The notes under the pieces are model-generated. The model worked only from the letters and a program-made list of their open reading frames with translations. It made no database searches and was not told the DNA's origin. Below are positions 17,875 through 25,846 of a stretch of 64,000 nucleotides of DNA, piece after piece (the stretch's first letter is position 1; each line of letters begins with the position of its first letter). Origin of the DNA: JAMZMI01 sp039944535 (GTDB lineage Bacteria; Bacteroidota; Bacteroidia; Cytophagales; Cyclobacteriaceae); assembly GCA_039944535.1 (NCBI GenBank), contig JBDUYP010000014.1, forward strand, positions 124,001-188,000. Reading direction: 5' to 3'. A program made the translations under genes and the position numbers.

Positions 17875-19767
17875 ATGGAAAAATTGAAACATTTTGTAAT
17901 AGACTTTGATAGTACTTTCACACGTGTGGAGGCCCTTGATGTGTTATGCGAAATTTCACTTCAGGATCACCCTGATGGCAAAAAGGCACTTCAACAAATC
18001 AAAGATATTACAGATCTGGGTATGGAGGGCAAACTATCACTGCGTGAATCTCTGGAACAAAGGTTGGAGATCCTTCAGGCAAAAAAATCCCACTTACCAG
18101 ATCTTGTCAATCGTTTGAGCAAAGAGGTTAGTCCTTCGTTCAAAAGAAACAAGGAGTTTGTGAAGCAATATTCGGATCAGATATACATCGTCTCCAATGG
18201 CTTCAAAGATTTTATTGTTCCCATCGTAGCACAATATGGAATAAGATCTGAGCAGGTCTATGCCAACGAATTTATCTATGATGATCAGGATAACATCATC
18301 GGCTTTAACCCTGATAATTTACTATCCAGAAACGGGGGAAAACCCAAGCAAATAGAAGCTCTGAATCTTTCGGGAGAAATATTTGTCTTAGGTGACGGCT
18401 ACACAGATTATGAAATAAAAAAGGCAGGTATAGCGCATCAATTTTATGCCTTTACAGAAAACATAAGGAGAGAAAACGTGTTACAAAATGCAGATCACGA
18501 AGCTCCTAACCTCGATGAATTTTTATTTGTAAACAAAATGGACAGAGCACTCTCTTACCCAAAAAACAGAATCAAAGTATTGCTTCTGGAAAACATCCAT
18601 GATCACGGAATACAGAAGCTGAAAGAAGAGGGATATCAGGTAGAAGTATATCCCGCTGGCATGAGCGAAGATGAGCTCTCTGAAGCGATCAAAGGTGTTT
18701 CCATATTGGGCATAAGGTCTAAAACACAGGTCACCGCCAAGGTGCTTGAAAATGCAAATCGGCTGTTAGCCGTTGGTGCATTTTGTATCGGCACCAATCA
18801 GATAGACCTTAGAACATGCCTCAAAAAAGGTATTGCCGTTTTCAACGCGCCATATTCTAACACACGATCTGTGGTAGAGTTGGCCATTGGCGAAATCATC
18901 CTTTTAATGAGAAATCTGCCAGACAAAATCAATTCCATGCACCAGGGGGAGTGGGACAAATCGGCAAAGAACAGTTTTGAGATCAGGGGAAAAAAACTAG
19001 GTATCTATGGTTATGGAAACATCGGTAGTCAACTCTCTGTTGTAGCCGAATCTTTGGGTATGAAAGTCCAGTTCTATGACATAGAAGAAAAGCTAGCTCT
19101 GGGTAATGCCGAGCAGATCAAAGATCTCAATGAATTTCTATCTACATCAGACATAATCACTCTACACGTTGACGGTAGAGCATCCAACAAAAACATTTTT
19201 GGTGATGCTGAATTTAGTCAAATGAAAGATGGAGTTGTGTTCCTCAACTTAAGCAGAGGACATGTGGTGGATATCGCTGCACTTCAAAGACATGCGAAAT
19301 CTGGCAAAATAAAAGGCTTAGGAATTGACGTGTTCCCTGAAGAGCCAATGAGCAACAGTGATGAGTTTATTTCTGAATTGAGAGGTTTACCAAATACTAT
19401 CCTAACCCCTCACATTGGAGGAAGTACGTTAGAAGCACAAGAAAACATCGCGGATTTCGTTCCTGGTAAAATCATGGACTATATCAATACAGGATCAACC
19501 AGCGGGAGCGTAAACTTTCCGAACATTGTATTACCTAAACTGACGGATGCTCACAGGTTTATTCACCATCATAAGAATGAGCCAGGAGTGCTTGCCGAAA
19601 TAAACAATGTACTAGCCAAACACGATATAAACGTGGTTGGGCAACACCTCAAAACAAATGAGGATACTGGTTACGTTATTACCGATATCAACAAGGATTA
19701 TGATGAACTGGTAATAGATAGCCTCAAGAAGATTAAAGCCACTATAAGATTCCGTGTTTTGTATTAG
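17875..19767 (+). CDS. serA: Bifunctional phosphoserine phosphatase / D-3-phosphoglycerate dehydrogenase
   Basis: Fusion of two serine-pathway enzymes in 630 residues. Residues about 1-220 are a HAD phosphatase of SerB type: HFVIDFDSTFT (D10, D12), IYIVSNGFKDF, the Lys in GGKPKQIEAL, and VLGDGYTDYEIK. Residues about 230-545 are a SerA-type dehydrogenase: ILGIRSKTQ, GAFCIGTNQID, the Rossmann motif GIYGYGNIGSQL, LNLSRGHVVD (catalytic Arg), GIDVFPEEP and TPHIGGST (catalytic His). A C-terminal ACT domain (HHHKNEPGVLAEINNVLAK) would allow serine feedback. The start is ATG 17875, right before the HAD strand. With the SerC-like gene at 20494 all three steps from 3-phosphoglycerate to serine are here. 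Confidence 0.93.
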   Translation: MEKLKHFVIDFDSTFTRVEALDVLCEISLQDHPDGKKALQQIKDITDLGMEGKLSLRESLEQRLEILQAKKSHLPDLVNRLSKEVSPSFKRNKEFVKQYSDQIYIVSNGFKDFIVPIVAQYGIRSEQVYANEFIYDDQDNIIGFNPDNLLSRNGGKPKQIEALNLSGEIFVLGDGYTDYEIKKAGIAHQFYAFTENIRRENVLQNADHEAPNLDEFLFVNKMDRALSYPKNRIKVLLLENIHDHGIQKLKEEGYQVEVYPAGMSEDELSEAIKGVSILGIRSKTQVTAKVLENANRLLAVGAFCIGTNQIDLRTCLKKGIAVFNAPYSNTRSVVELAIGEIILLMRNLPDKINSMHQGEWDKSAKNSFEIRGKKLGIYGYGNIGSQLSVVAESLGMKVQFYDIEEKLALGNAEQIKDLNEFLSTSDIITLHVDGRASNKNIFGDAEFSQMKDGVVFLNLSRGHVVDIAALQRHAKSGKIKGLGIDVFPEEPMSNSDEFISELRGLPNTILTPHIGGSTLEAQENIADFVPGKIMDYINTGSTSGSVNFPNIVLPKLTDAHRFIHHHKNEPGVLAEINNVLAKHDINVVGQHLKTNEDTGYVITDINKDYDELVIDSLKKIKATIRFRVLY

Positions 19768-19854
19768 TGTTATATCAACATTATACTTTAAATTGTTAAA
19801 CATATTGGCTTCAGCGATAGTATTTATTTAAAATTAGTTGAAATACAGAGATAG

Positions 19855-20241
19855 ATGAGTCAAACTTCACCGCATTGGAAAACATTATCAAGTAAGCAGG
19901 AATTGGATCACGTGATTCAGGAATCCAGATACAAGCCTGTTCTTATTTTAAAACATGATCCTGCTTCCTCGGAAAGCAATCGTGTAAAAAACGAGCTGGA
20001 AACCAACTGGACGATCACTCCAGATCAAGTTGACGTTTACACCTTGGATTATAACCTCAAAAGCCTTTCGAGGGAAGTTGCAGAGATTGCAGGAATCGAC
20101 GATGAAGTTCCACAAATTGTTCTTTTCGCTGACGGTGTGACTATGTACGATGAGGCAAAAGATCTTATCAGCTTCAAAAAGATCAAACTTGCCCTCAAAA
20201 TAGTCAACAGAACATTTAAGTGGCTAGAAACCCGGGCATAA
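19855..20241 (+). CDS. YtxJ-like thioredoxin-fold protein lacking cysteine
   Basis: 128-residue cytosolic protein resembling YtxJ monothiol bacilliredoxins: PVLILKHDPASSESNRVKN corresponds to the strand and active-site helix (usually KHSTRCPIS-like), VDVYTLDYNLKSLSREVA and DEVPQIVLFADG to the later strands with a cis-Pro. There is no cysteine anywhere in the protein; the active-site Cys position is occupied by an Ala/Ser stretch. Either it has lost redox activity and acts as a binding or regulatory protein, or the similarity is structural only. It sits between the SerB-SerA fusion and the SerC-like gene on the same strand, 87 nt after serA. Family call moderate; the missing Cys is read directly. 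Confidence 0.7.
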   Translation: MSQTSPHWKTLSSKQELDHVIQESRYKPVLILKHDPASSESNRVKNELETNWTITPDQVDVYTLDYNLKSLSREVAEIAGIDDEVPQIVLFADGVTMYDEAKDLISFKKIKLALKIVNRTFKWLETRA

Positions 20242-20267
20242 AAAAAGCTTTCGGGTATCCCGAAAGC
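20240..20267 (-). terminator. Rho-independent terminator, minus polarity
   Basis: Perfect 9-bp stem GCTTTCGGG / CCCGAAAGC with a 3-nt loop (20247-20267). On the minus strand the stem is followed directly by seven T residues (plus-strand A run 20240-20246); on the plus strand only a poor T tract follows. It therefore best ends a transcript coming from the right on the minus strand, though it may also slow transcripts leaving the ytxJ-like gene. Confidence 0.7.
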
Positions 20268-20289
20268 CAAAGCTTTTCAAACTGAATTT

Positions 20290-20409
20290 TTAAACCCCTA
20301 TATAGTAAGGATTTGAGCTGTAAAAACGTATCAATAATCCCCTGTTATCCTGTTTCAGAATCTGAATGAGGTCTTCAAATGAAGATGGGGCCCGCTCTTT
20401 ACATTCCAC
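20290..20409 (-). CDS. Possible small protein of 39 residues, or small RNA
   Basis: In the 252-nt gap between the YtxJ-like and SerC-like genes the minus strand has an open frame from GTG 20409 to TAA 20290, encoding 39 residues. The translation looks protein-like (ends GLLIRFYSSNPYYIGV; FEDLIQILKQ forms an amphipathic helix). Upstream on the same strand TACATTTT (20447-20440) resembles a -7 element, and 22 nt after the stop lies a terminator whose T run is on this strand. No RBS is evident and I do not recognise the sequence. A non-coding small RNA with the same boundaries is the main alternative. Confidence 0.4.
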   Translation of the reverse strand: MECKERAPSSFEDLIQILKQDNRGLLIRFYSSNPYYIGV

Positions 20410-20493
20410 TCACTCGGTCTTGTTTTAGTCTCAGATTTAAAAATGTAATGTCTGAAAAGTGTTGTAAAATTACGCTGTAATTACCGAATACTA

Positions 20494-21567
20494 ATGCATA
20501 AAAAAATATTTTTCACTCCTGGCCCTACCCAGCTCTATTACACAGTAGAAGACCACCTTCGCTCAGCCCTTAGAAATGATATAGGCTCTATTTCTCACAG
20601 AAGCAAGGCGTTTGAATCCGTTTTCTCAGAAACCAGAAGTAACCTAAAAGAACTGCTTCAACTGCCAGACGGGTACGAAATCTATTTCACATCATCCGCC
20701 AATGAAATTTGGGAGAGAATCATTCAAAACCTAATAGAGAACAGCTCACATCATTTTGTCAATGGTTCTTTCTCCAAAAAATTCTATTCATTCACTCAGC
20801 AATATCAAAAATCTTCGAGCATTAAAGAGATGCCTGCAGGCGGGGCATTTGACGATTTTTCCGTACCAGAGCAAGCAGAACTCATTTCTTGCACACTCAA
20901 CGAAACCAGTATCGGATACCAGTTCCCTCTGAAAGATATTTACGACTTGCGGACAAAACACCCCGACAAACTTATCTCTATAGATGGCGTAAGCGCATTC
21001 CCTTGCATTGATTTTGATTTTAGCAAGGTGGATACAGCCTATTTTTCTGTGCAAAAATCGTTTGGTCTTCCTTCGGGGTTAGGAGTATGGATTGTAAATG
21101 AAAAATGTATTGAGAAAGCGCAGCTTTTAGAATCGAAAGGTATTTCCACGGGCAGCTATCATAGCTTAGGTGAGTTGGTAAAAACCGGAAGTAAAAACCA
21201 AACACCCGAAACGCCTAATACTTTGGGAATCTACTTACTTGGCAAAGTAGCCAAAGATATGTTGGATCGGGGAGTCAAAAACATACAGAACGAGACCATA
21301 TATAAGTCCACCATCCTCTATCAGGCATTGGAAAACCATGCGGATTTCCAGCCATTCATTCCCGAAAAGACAATCAGATCAAAGACGGTGGTTGTGGCTC
21401 ATTGCGCAAAAGGCAGTGCTGATACTATTGAAAAATTTAAGAGCAAAGGCTGGGTATTGGGTGGTGGATATGGTCCATTTAAGTCTGACCACATCAGAAT
21501 AGCCAACTTTCCTATGCACTCCAAAGAGCAGATTGAGCAATTATGTGATTATTTTCAAACATTGTAG
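20494..21567 (+). CDS. serC: SerC-like phosphoserine aminotransferase (class V)
   Basis: Class-V PLP aminotransferase, 357 residues, that most likely converts 3-phosphohydroxypyruvate and glutamate to phosphoserine. Visible features: FFTPGPTQLYY at the N-terminus, GSISHRSKAFE (phosphate/substrate Arg region), YFTSSANEIWER (PLP-binding turn), ISIDGVSAFPCIDFDF with the PLP-ring Asp, and the Schiff-base Lys in YFSVQKSFGLPSGLGVW. It follows the SerB-SerA fusion and the YtxJ-like gene, which supports the serine pathway. The divergent form (not the classical SerC start) leaves some doubt about exact substrate. Confidence 0.85.
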   Translation: MHKKIFFTPGPTQLYYTVEDHLRSALRNDIGSISHRSKAFESVFSETRSNLKELLQLPDGYEIYFTSSANEIWERIIQNLIENSSHHFVNGSFSKKFYSFTQQYQKSSSIKEMPAGGAFDDFSVPEQAELISCTLNETSIGYQFPLKDIYDLRTKHPDKLISIDGVSAFPCIDFDFSKVDTAYFSVQKSFGLPSGLGVWIVNEKCIEKAQLLESKGISTGSYHSLGELVKTGSKNQTPETPNTLGIYLLGKVAKDMLDRGVKNIQNETIYKSTILYQALENHADFQPFIPEKTIRSKTVVVAHCAKGSADTIEKFKSKGWVLGGGYGPFKSDHIRIANFPMHSKEQIEQLCDYFQTL

Positions 21568-21625
21568 TTAATTGTTAATTTGACAAAATATTCTAACCGA
21601 GAATACAAACGATTGAAAACCAGTT

Positions 21626-21633
21626 TAGATTTG
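21626..21633 (+). promoter_or_regulatory. Possible -7 element of the usp gene
   Basis: TAGATTTG matches TAnnTTTG and lies 22 nt before the start codon. No TTTG is found at the expected -33 distance, so this is tentative. Confidence 0.4.
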
Positions 21634-21655
21634 CACCAATTATAACAGTATCGGG

Positions 21656-22579
21656 ATGTATAAATTCAACAAAGTACTAGTCGGCCTTGATCACTCAGCA
21701 ATGGATAAAGACCTTATCAAAGCTGCGTCAGAACTGTGCGTCCTTTCCGGTACCAAAGAAATCTTTTTCATCAATGTGATAAAAGATTTTGACTTGCCCG
21801 ACTCTCTCAAGAAAGAATTTCCAGATCTGGTTGACAAAGCACTGGAAGAAAGAAGAATTGATATTCAAAAGGCAGTGGATGAGCATTTTGAGTGCGATGA
21901 AGTCAAGGTAGCCATCAACGTCATTGTGGATCAAGGGTCAGTAACCAAAACCCTTTTGAAACTTTCAGCAAAACAAAAGGTTGATTTATTTATCCTTGGT
22001 AGAAAAAATGACCGCAAAGCAGGCGTTTTGATTACACGAATAGCAAGAAGAGCCCTTTGCTCTTTGCTCATAGTGCCTAAAGGCAAGAAATTGGCCTTCA
22101 ATAATTTTTTGGTAGCTACAGATTTTTCCAACTATTCCAAAAGCGCCATGGAAAAGGCCATAACACTTGCTCGCAAGTCTGGAGGTAAAACCAAGCTAAC
22201 CGTGCAAAACGTCTATCAAGTACCTACTGGCTACCATTATGCAGGAAAAACTTTTGAAGGGTTTGCTGAAATAATGAAAGACAATGCAGCGAAAGATTAT
22301 GCTCGCTTCATGGCTGATTTCAATATCAAAGGGCTGAACGTTAACCCTATCTATTCTTTAGACAAGGATGATAATATTATTGGGGTGATAGCCAAAGAAG
22401 CAAAAAAAGGACATGCCGACATGCTTATTATTGGAGCTAAGGGGCGCACAGCTGCTGCTGCATTGTTTATTGGCAGTAAGGCCGAAAGACTGGTTCAACT
22501 AAATGAGGAAGTACCTATGCTCGTTATACGCCCCAAAGGGAAAGGCGCAGGTTTCTTCGACTACCTCAAAGACCTATAG
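21656..22579 (+). CDS. Tandem universal stress protein (two Usp domains)
   Basis: UspA-type protein of 307 residues with two Usp domains in series (about 1-145 and 146-295). The first begins YKFNKVLVGLDHSAMDK and the second FNNFLVATDFSNYSKSA. The second domain has the ATP-binding pattern G-x2-G-x9-G-S: GAKGRTAAAALFIGS. In the first the corresponding loop is degenerate (GRKNDRKAGVLITRIA), so nucleotide binding is expected only in the C-terminal half. No signal peptide or transmembrane segment; cytosolic. Its end overlaps the convergent MarR gene by 6 nt. Confidence 0.9.
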   Translation: MYKFNKVLVGLDHSAMDKDLIKAASELCVLSGTKEIFFINVIKDFDLPDSLKKEFPDLVDKALEERRIDIQKAVDEHFECDEVKVAINVIVDQGSVTKTLLKLSAKQKVDLFILGRKNDRKAGVLITRIARRALCSLLIVPKGKKLAFNNFLVATDFSNYSKSAMEKAITLARKSGGKTKLTVQNVYQVPTGYHYAGKTFEGFAEIMKDNAAKDYARFMADFNIKGLNVNPIYSLDKDDNIIGVIAKEAKKGHADMLIIGAKGRTAAAALFIGSKAERLVQLNEEVPMLVIRPKGKGAGFFDYLKDL

Positions 22580-23035
22580 TTGAGACTTAGACCTTAGTTT
22601 ATCCAAAAGATCGCTGAGCGTTTTACAATCTGTCTCGGAAAGAGTGTTCAAGCCACTCTCCCACTCTTCAAGTTCCTCATCTATTTTCTTAAGAAGCTCA
22701 AGGCCTCTCGATGAAATAAATACATCTACCGCTCTCCTATCTCCAGAGCACTGTTTACGATCGACTAAACCTTTTGATTCCAGTCTATCAACGATTCTGG
22801 AAGCATTTGAGCTCTTGTCCAACATTCGGTCTATCAACAAATTAATCGTTGCAGGTTTTGGGTGCTGCCCTCGAAGAATCCTTAAAACATTATATTGAGG
22901 TGTCGTAAGGCCATGCGGTTTAAACAAATTAACCTGGCTTTGCTGAAGCCAACCATTTGTGTAGATAATATTGATAATTGCTTTACTTAATTCACTTTTA
23001 AATTTTTCCTGTTTTATGTCCTCTGATATACCCAT
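22574..23035 (-). CDS. MarR-family transcriptional regulator
   Basis: Winged-helix DNA-binding protein, 153 residues. The MarR core is clear: LTTPQYNVLRILRG, then the recognition helix DKSSNASRIVDRLESKGLV and the wing with DRRAVDVFISSRG. MarR proteins dimerise and bind palindromes; a perfect 8-bp inverted repeat lies 25 nt upstream of the start (23060-23079), suggesting autoregulation. The same intergenic region carries the promoter of the divergent ECF sigma operon, so that operon may be a second target (inference). Ligand unknown. Confidence 0.92.
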   Translation of the reverse strand: MGISEDIKQEKFKSELSKAIINIIYTNGWLQQSQVNLFKPHGLTTPQYNVLRILRGQHPKPATINLLIDRMLDKSSNASRIVDRLESKGLVDRKQCSGDRRAVDVFISSRGLELLKKIDEELEEWESGLNTLSETDCKTLSDLLDKLRSKSQL

Positions 23036-23059
23036 ATATTTCAGTTGATTGTATTTACA

Positions 23060-23079
23060 TTATATGTTACGACATATAA
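23060..23079. promoter_or_regulatory. Inverted repeat, probable MarR operator
   Basis: TTATATGT, 4-nt spacer TACG, ACATATAA: a perfect inverted repeat with 8-bp arms, the usual size of a MarR-family operator. It lies between the marR start and the promoter of the divergent sigma-factor gene. Confidence 0.6.
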
Positions 23080-23084
23080 GCATG

Positions 23085-23115
23085 TTTGTTTAAAAGAATT
23101 TGTCACTTACATTAA
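23085..23115 (+). promoter_or_regulatory. Candidate promoter of the ECF sigma operon
   Basis: TTTG at 23085-23088, a 19-nt spacer, then TACATTAA at 23108-23115. The -33 is perfect and the -7 keeps TA..TT but not the final TG. It begins 5 nt after the inverted repeat, so a bound MarR dimer could touch it. Confidence 0.4.
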
Positions 23116-23159
23116 ACCTTCTACTCTTAAAGGAATCTAAGTATTAATATCGCCTAAAA

Positions 23160-23699
23160 TTGGAGGAATCCTTTATCATACAGAAAATTCGTGATGAGTC
23201 GACTCGTCACTACGGATTCAACCTGATGCTTAAATCTTATCAGGAAAGGGTCTATTGGCATGTGCGTAAAATGGTAATAGACCATGATGACGCTGCTGAC
23301 CTCACCCAAGAGATCTTCGTAAAGGTATGGACCAACCTTCATAAATTCAGGGAAGACTCAAGCCTATTTACGTGGATTTACAGAATTGCTACCAATGAGA
23401 GTCTTAATTTTCTTCAAAAGAAAAAGAGAAGGCACTTGCTTAGGCTGAGCGACGTTTCCACAGAATTAGCATCCAAAATAGATGAAAACATTCTTATAAG
23501 CGGAGATGAAATACAGCTTAAACTGCAAAAAGCATTACTCAAACTACCAGATAAGCAAAGAGCTGTTTTTAACATGAAATATTATGATGAGATGAAGTTT
23601 GCTGAAATATCAGAAGTAACAGGCACTAGTATCGGTGCTCTCAAGGCCAGCTACCATATCGCAGTAAAAAAAATAGAGGCGTTATTATCTGAGGATTAA
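23160..23699 (+). CDS. ECF-type RNA polymerase sigma factor
   Basis: Sigma-70 family ECF factor of 179 residues. Region 2 is visible as YQERVYWHVRKMVIDHDDAADLTQEIFVKVW with the -10-binding helix FTWIYRIATNESLNFLQ; region 4 as LLKLPDKQRAVFNMKYYDEMKF followed by the HTH TGTSIGALKASYHIAVKKI. The start is TTG at 23160: an in-frame stop lies 6 nt upstream and the next Met (residue 23) would cut into region 2. It is followed by a membrane protein with the layout of an anti-sigma factor. Confidence 0.93.
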   Translation: MEESFIIQKIRDESTRHYGFNLMLKSYQERVYWHVRKMVIDHDDAADLTQEIFVKVWTNLHKFREDSSLFTWIYRIATNESLNFLQKKKRRHLLRLSDVSTELASKIDENILISGDEIQLKLQKALLKLPDKQRAVFNMKYYDEMKFAEISEVTGTSIGALKASYHIAVKKIEALLSED

Positions 23700-23731
23700 A
23701 CCTTTTAACTTCAAAACTGTCTAAAAGACAA

Positions 23732-24157
23732 ATGAAAATGAAACTCGACGATATTGACAAAAAACATCCTTTTCAGGTTCCTGACGGGTTTTTCGATGAG
23801 TTAACTACAGATATACAATCTAGAGTCAGCAGCGATGAGAAACGACCTTTTTTCAGAACAGCAGCAAAGTGGTCTCTTCTACCTGCCCTTGCTTTGTCAT
23901 TGGTTCTGGGGTTTTGGTTTTTTCAAGTCGAAAAACCAACCGTCTCTCAATCCGAAATATTACTCGCTCAGGTATCAGAAGATGCCATACTCACATACTT
24001 GGATGAAACAGACATTTCGGTTGCGGAACTAATTTCACTTTCAGATAACCCAATGGATCTCTTAGAAACACCAAACTACCTAAACGGTATTGATTTGAAT
24101 GAAGAAAATATGGATGACTTGATTAATACATTCGATTTGAACGAAATTTACCTTTGA
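23732..24157 (+). CDS. Putative anti-sigma factor, single-pass membrane protein
   Basis: 141 residues with one transmembrane helix (about 47-64, WSLLPALALSLVLGFWFF). The N-terminal cytoplasmic part has PFQVPDGFFDELTTDIQSR, a motif often seen in Bacteroidota membrane proteins encoded beside ECF sigma factors. The C-terminal part is acidic (DLNEENMDDLINTFDLNEIYL-like pattern of Asp/Asn/Leu). No zinc-binding anti-sigma motif is present. The anti-sigma role is inferred from position 32 nt after the sigma gene and from topology; I cannot assign a family with confidence. Confidence 0.7.
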   Translation: MKMKLDDIDKKHPFQVPDGFFDELTTDIQSRVSSDEKRPFFRTAAKWSLLPALALSLVLGFWFFQVEKPTVSQSEILLAQVSEDAILTYLDETDISVAELISLSDNPMDLLETPNYLNGIDLNEENMDDLINTFDLNEIYL

Positions 24158-24162
24158 ATATA

Positions 24163-24657
24163 ATGAAAAAGCTATTTGTAATATCGATAATATGGCTTTC
24201 GGGGTTCGGAGTATCGGCACAAAGTCAGGAAGCACTGCAAAAAATTGAGGCGGCAAGAATCGCTCTCATTACAGAGCGTCTGGAACTCACCCCTGAGCAA
24301 GCGGAGAAATTCTGGCCCATCTACCGCGAATACAGCGTAAAGCAGCGTGAAATTCGAAAAGAATTTCAGGAACTCAAACAAAATTTTGACCCAGGCCAGG
24401 CTTCTGAAGAAGAGAGCAAGACTATTCTGGATCTGGGATATCAGATCAAGGAGAGACAGTTGGAACTTGATAGAACCTATGCTCAGCATATGCAACAAAT
24501 AGTTACCAGTCGCCAGTTGATGAATCTGAGAAAGGCCGAGGAGGATTTCAGAAACATGCTAATGAAGCGCATTAGAGAAGAAAACATGCAGCGCCGACGA
24601 ACAGAAAACGATAGACAAAGAACTTACGATCAAATGCAGCAACGCCGAAACAACTAA
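24163..24657 (+). CDS. Secreted Spy/CpxP-like helical protein
   Basis: 164 residues from ATG 24163, 5 nt after the stop of the previous gene. A Sec signal peptide (KKLFVISIIWLSGFGVSAQ) is followed by an entirely helical, charged protein. ERLELTPEQAEKFWPIY is an LTxxQ-like motif as in Spy, CpxP and related periplasmic stress proteins, and the C-terminus is very rich in Arg, Glu and Gln. Such proteins are often small chaperones or sensors for envelope stress. Its place in an ECF sigma operon fits a feedback sensor or an effector (inference). Confidence 0.75.
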   Translation: MKKLFVISIIWLSGFGVSAQSQEALQKIEAARIALITERLELTPEQAEKFWPIYREYSVKQREIRKEFQELKQNFDPGQASEEESKTILDLGYQIKERQLELDRTYAQHMQQIVTSRQLMNLRKAEEDFRNMLMKRIREENMQRRRTENDRQRTYDQMQQRRNN

Positions 24658-24675
24658 CGCCCAATCCCCTACCAC

Positions 24676-25764
24676 ATGTTTTTGAAAAAGGCATTCTTGT
24701 TATTAGCCTTAATCCAGATTGTTCTCTGCACAAGTGCTCAGAAATCCGAACTCTCGGTGGAAGATCAATTGGCGCAATTAGAGATGGAGATGGATTCCAT
24801 GTCTGTTTTTTTGCTCATCGATAGTTTATTTAGCTATCAAACTCCCATTTATTCAGAACTCAATATCCGTGCAAGCTATAATAGTAATGTGCTCAGCGCC
24901 GGGCGAAACCTTGGCATTGACCAGCACGGCATATCTCCGGGAGTGTCCTATTATCACAAAAATGGACTTTATGCTGATATATCCGGATATTGGAATAGCG
25001 CCTTTGATCCAAAATACAGTCTGACCATAGTATCACTAGGTTATATGAAGTTTTTTGGCAAACACTGGAGCACCACTGCAAATTATGAGCGCTGGTTTTA
25101 CAACAACTCGTCAAAAGACTCCACAACGAGTACATCTATAAAAAACAGTCTCAACTTATCGGGAGCATATAGCACCAAATACATTTATGCCTCGTTGGAC
25201 TACAATTATATGTTTGGCCAAACCAAAGCACACAGGTTTATTGGCAATATTTCGGGCACCTTCACTTTGAAAGACAAATGGATATTCGACAAAATCAGAA
25301 TTGCTCCCTCCTTTGCCGTGATATACGGCAACAGTGATGTGTACAACTACTACTATTCCACTGAATTGCAGCGGGCTCAGTACATCGGCGATATCATACA
25401 GACTGAAGAATTTCAAGCCTTTTTTGAAACTGTGAGTTTTACAGATGAAGAATTAGAAAGCCTCAGAAGAATCGACAACAGCCGTCGGTTGTCTCAATCT
25501 CAAAAGAACAAGTTTAAATACTTTGTATACATCAACAATGCAGAAATCTCAGATTACGTGCAAAACGAACTGAATTCAACTGTCAACGAATATGGTATCA
25601 TGAACTATAGCTTCAGTTTACCTATAGTCTTTTATGTGAAAAACTTCAACTTCATGTTGAGCTATAGCTATAGTATTCCAGTAAAGCTTCCTGGTGAAAC
25701 GAGCAGTTATGATCCCATTGGATATTTTGGTGCTTCGGTAACCTACCGCATTCCGTTCCGATAA
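24676..25764 (+). CDS. Outer-membrane beta-barrel protein, function unknown
   Basis: 362 residues with an N-terminal signal peptide (KKAFLLLALIQIVLCTSAQ). After about residue 55 the sequence alternates short amphipathic beta strands with many Tyr, Phe and Ser (NIRASYNSNVLSAG, GVSYYHKNGLYADISGY, SLNLSGAYSTKYIYASLDY) and ends in TYRIPFR, a typical barrel terminus with a final aromatic near the end. About 12-16 strands could be drawn. I do not recognise the family. It starts 18 nt after the Spy-like gene, so it is probably the last gene of the ECF sigma operon. Confidence 0.75.
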   Translation: MFLKKAFLLLALIQIVLCTSAQKSELSVEDQLAQLEMEMDSMSVFLLIDSLFSYQTPIYSELNIRASYNSNVLSAGRNLGIDQHGISPGVSYYHKNGLYADISGYWNSAFDPKYSLTIVSLGYMKFFGKHWSTTANYERWFYNNSSKDSTTSTSIKNSLNLSGAYSTKYIYASLDYNYMFGQTKAHRFIGNISGTFTLKDKWIFDKIRIAPSFAVIYGNSDVYNYYYSTELQRAQYIGDIIQTEEFQAFFETVSFTDEELESLRRIDNSRRLSQSQKNKFKYFVYINNAEISDYVQNELNSTVNEYGIMNYSFSLPIVFYVKNFNFMLSYSYSIPVKLPGETSSYDPIGYFGASVTYRIPFR

Positions 25765-25801
25765 TAATTATTTTTCACCGTGGTTATTCGGGCGAAAGAC
25801 C

Positions 25802-25809
25802 TACCTTTG
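25802..25809 (+). promoter_or_regulatory. -7 element of the pyrG promoter
   Basis: TACCTTTG fits the TAnnTTTG consensus and is followed by C as is common; it lies 37 nt upstream of the pyrG ATG. The -33 region is not clear. Confidence 0.5.
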
Positions 25810-25846
25810 CATCCCGTAACAATACTTAGGCAATCACACTTTTTTA

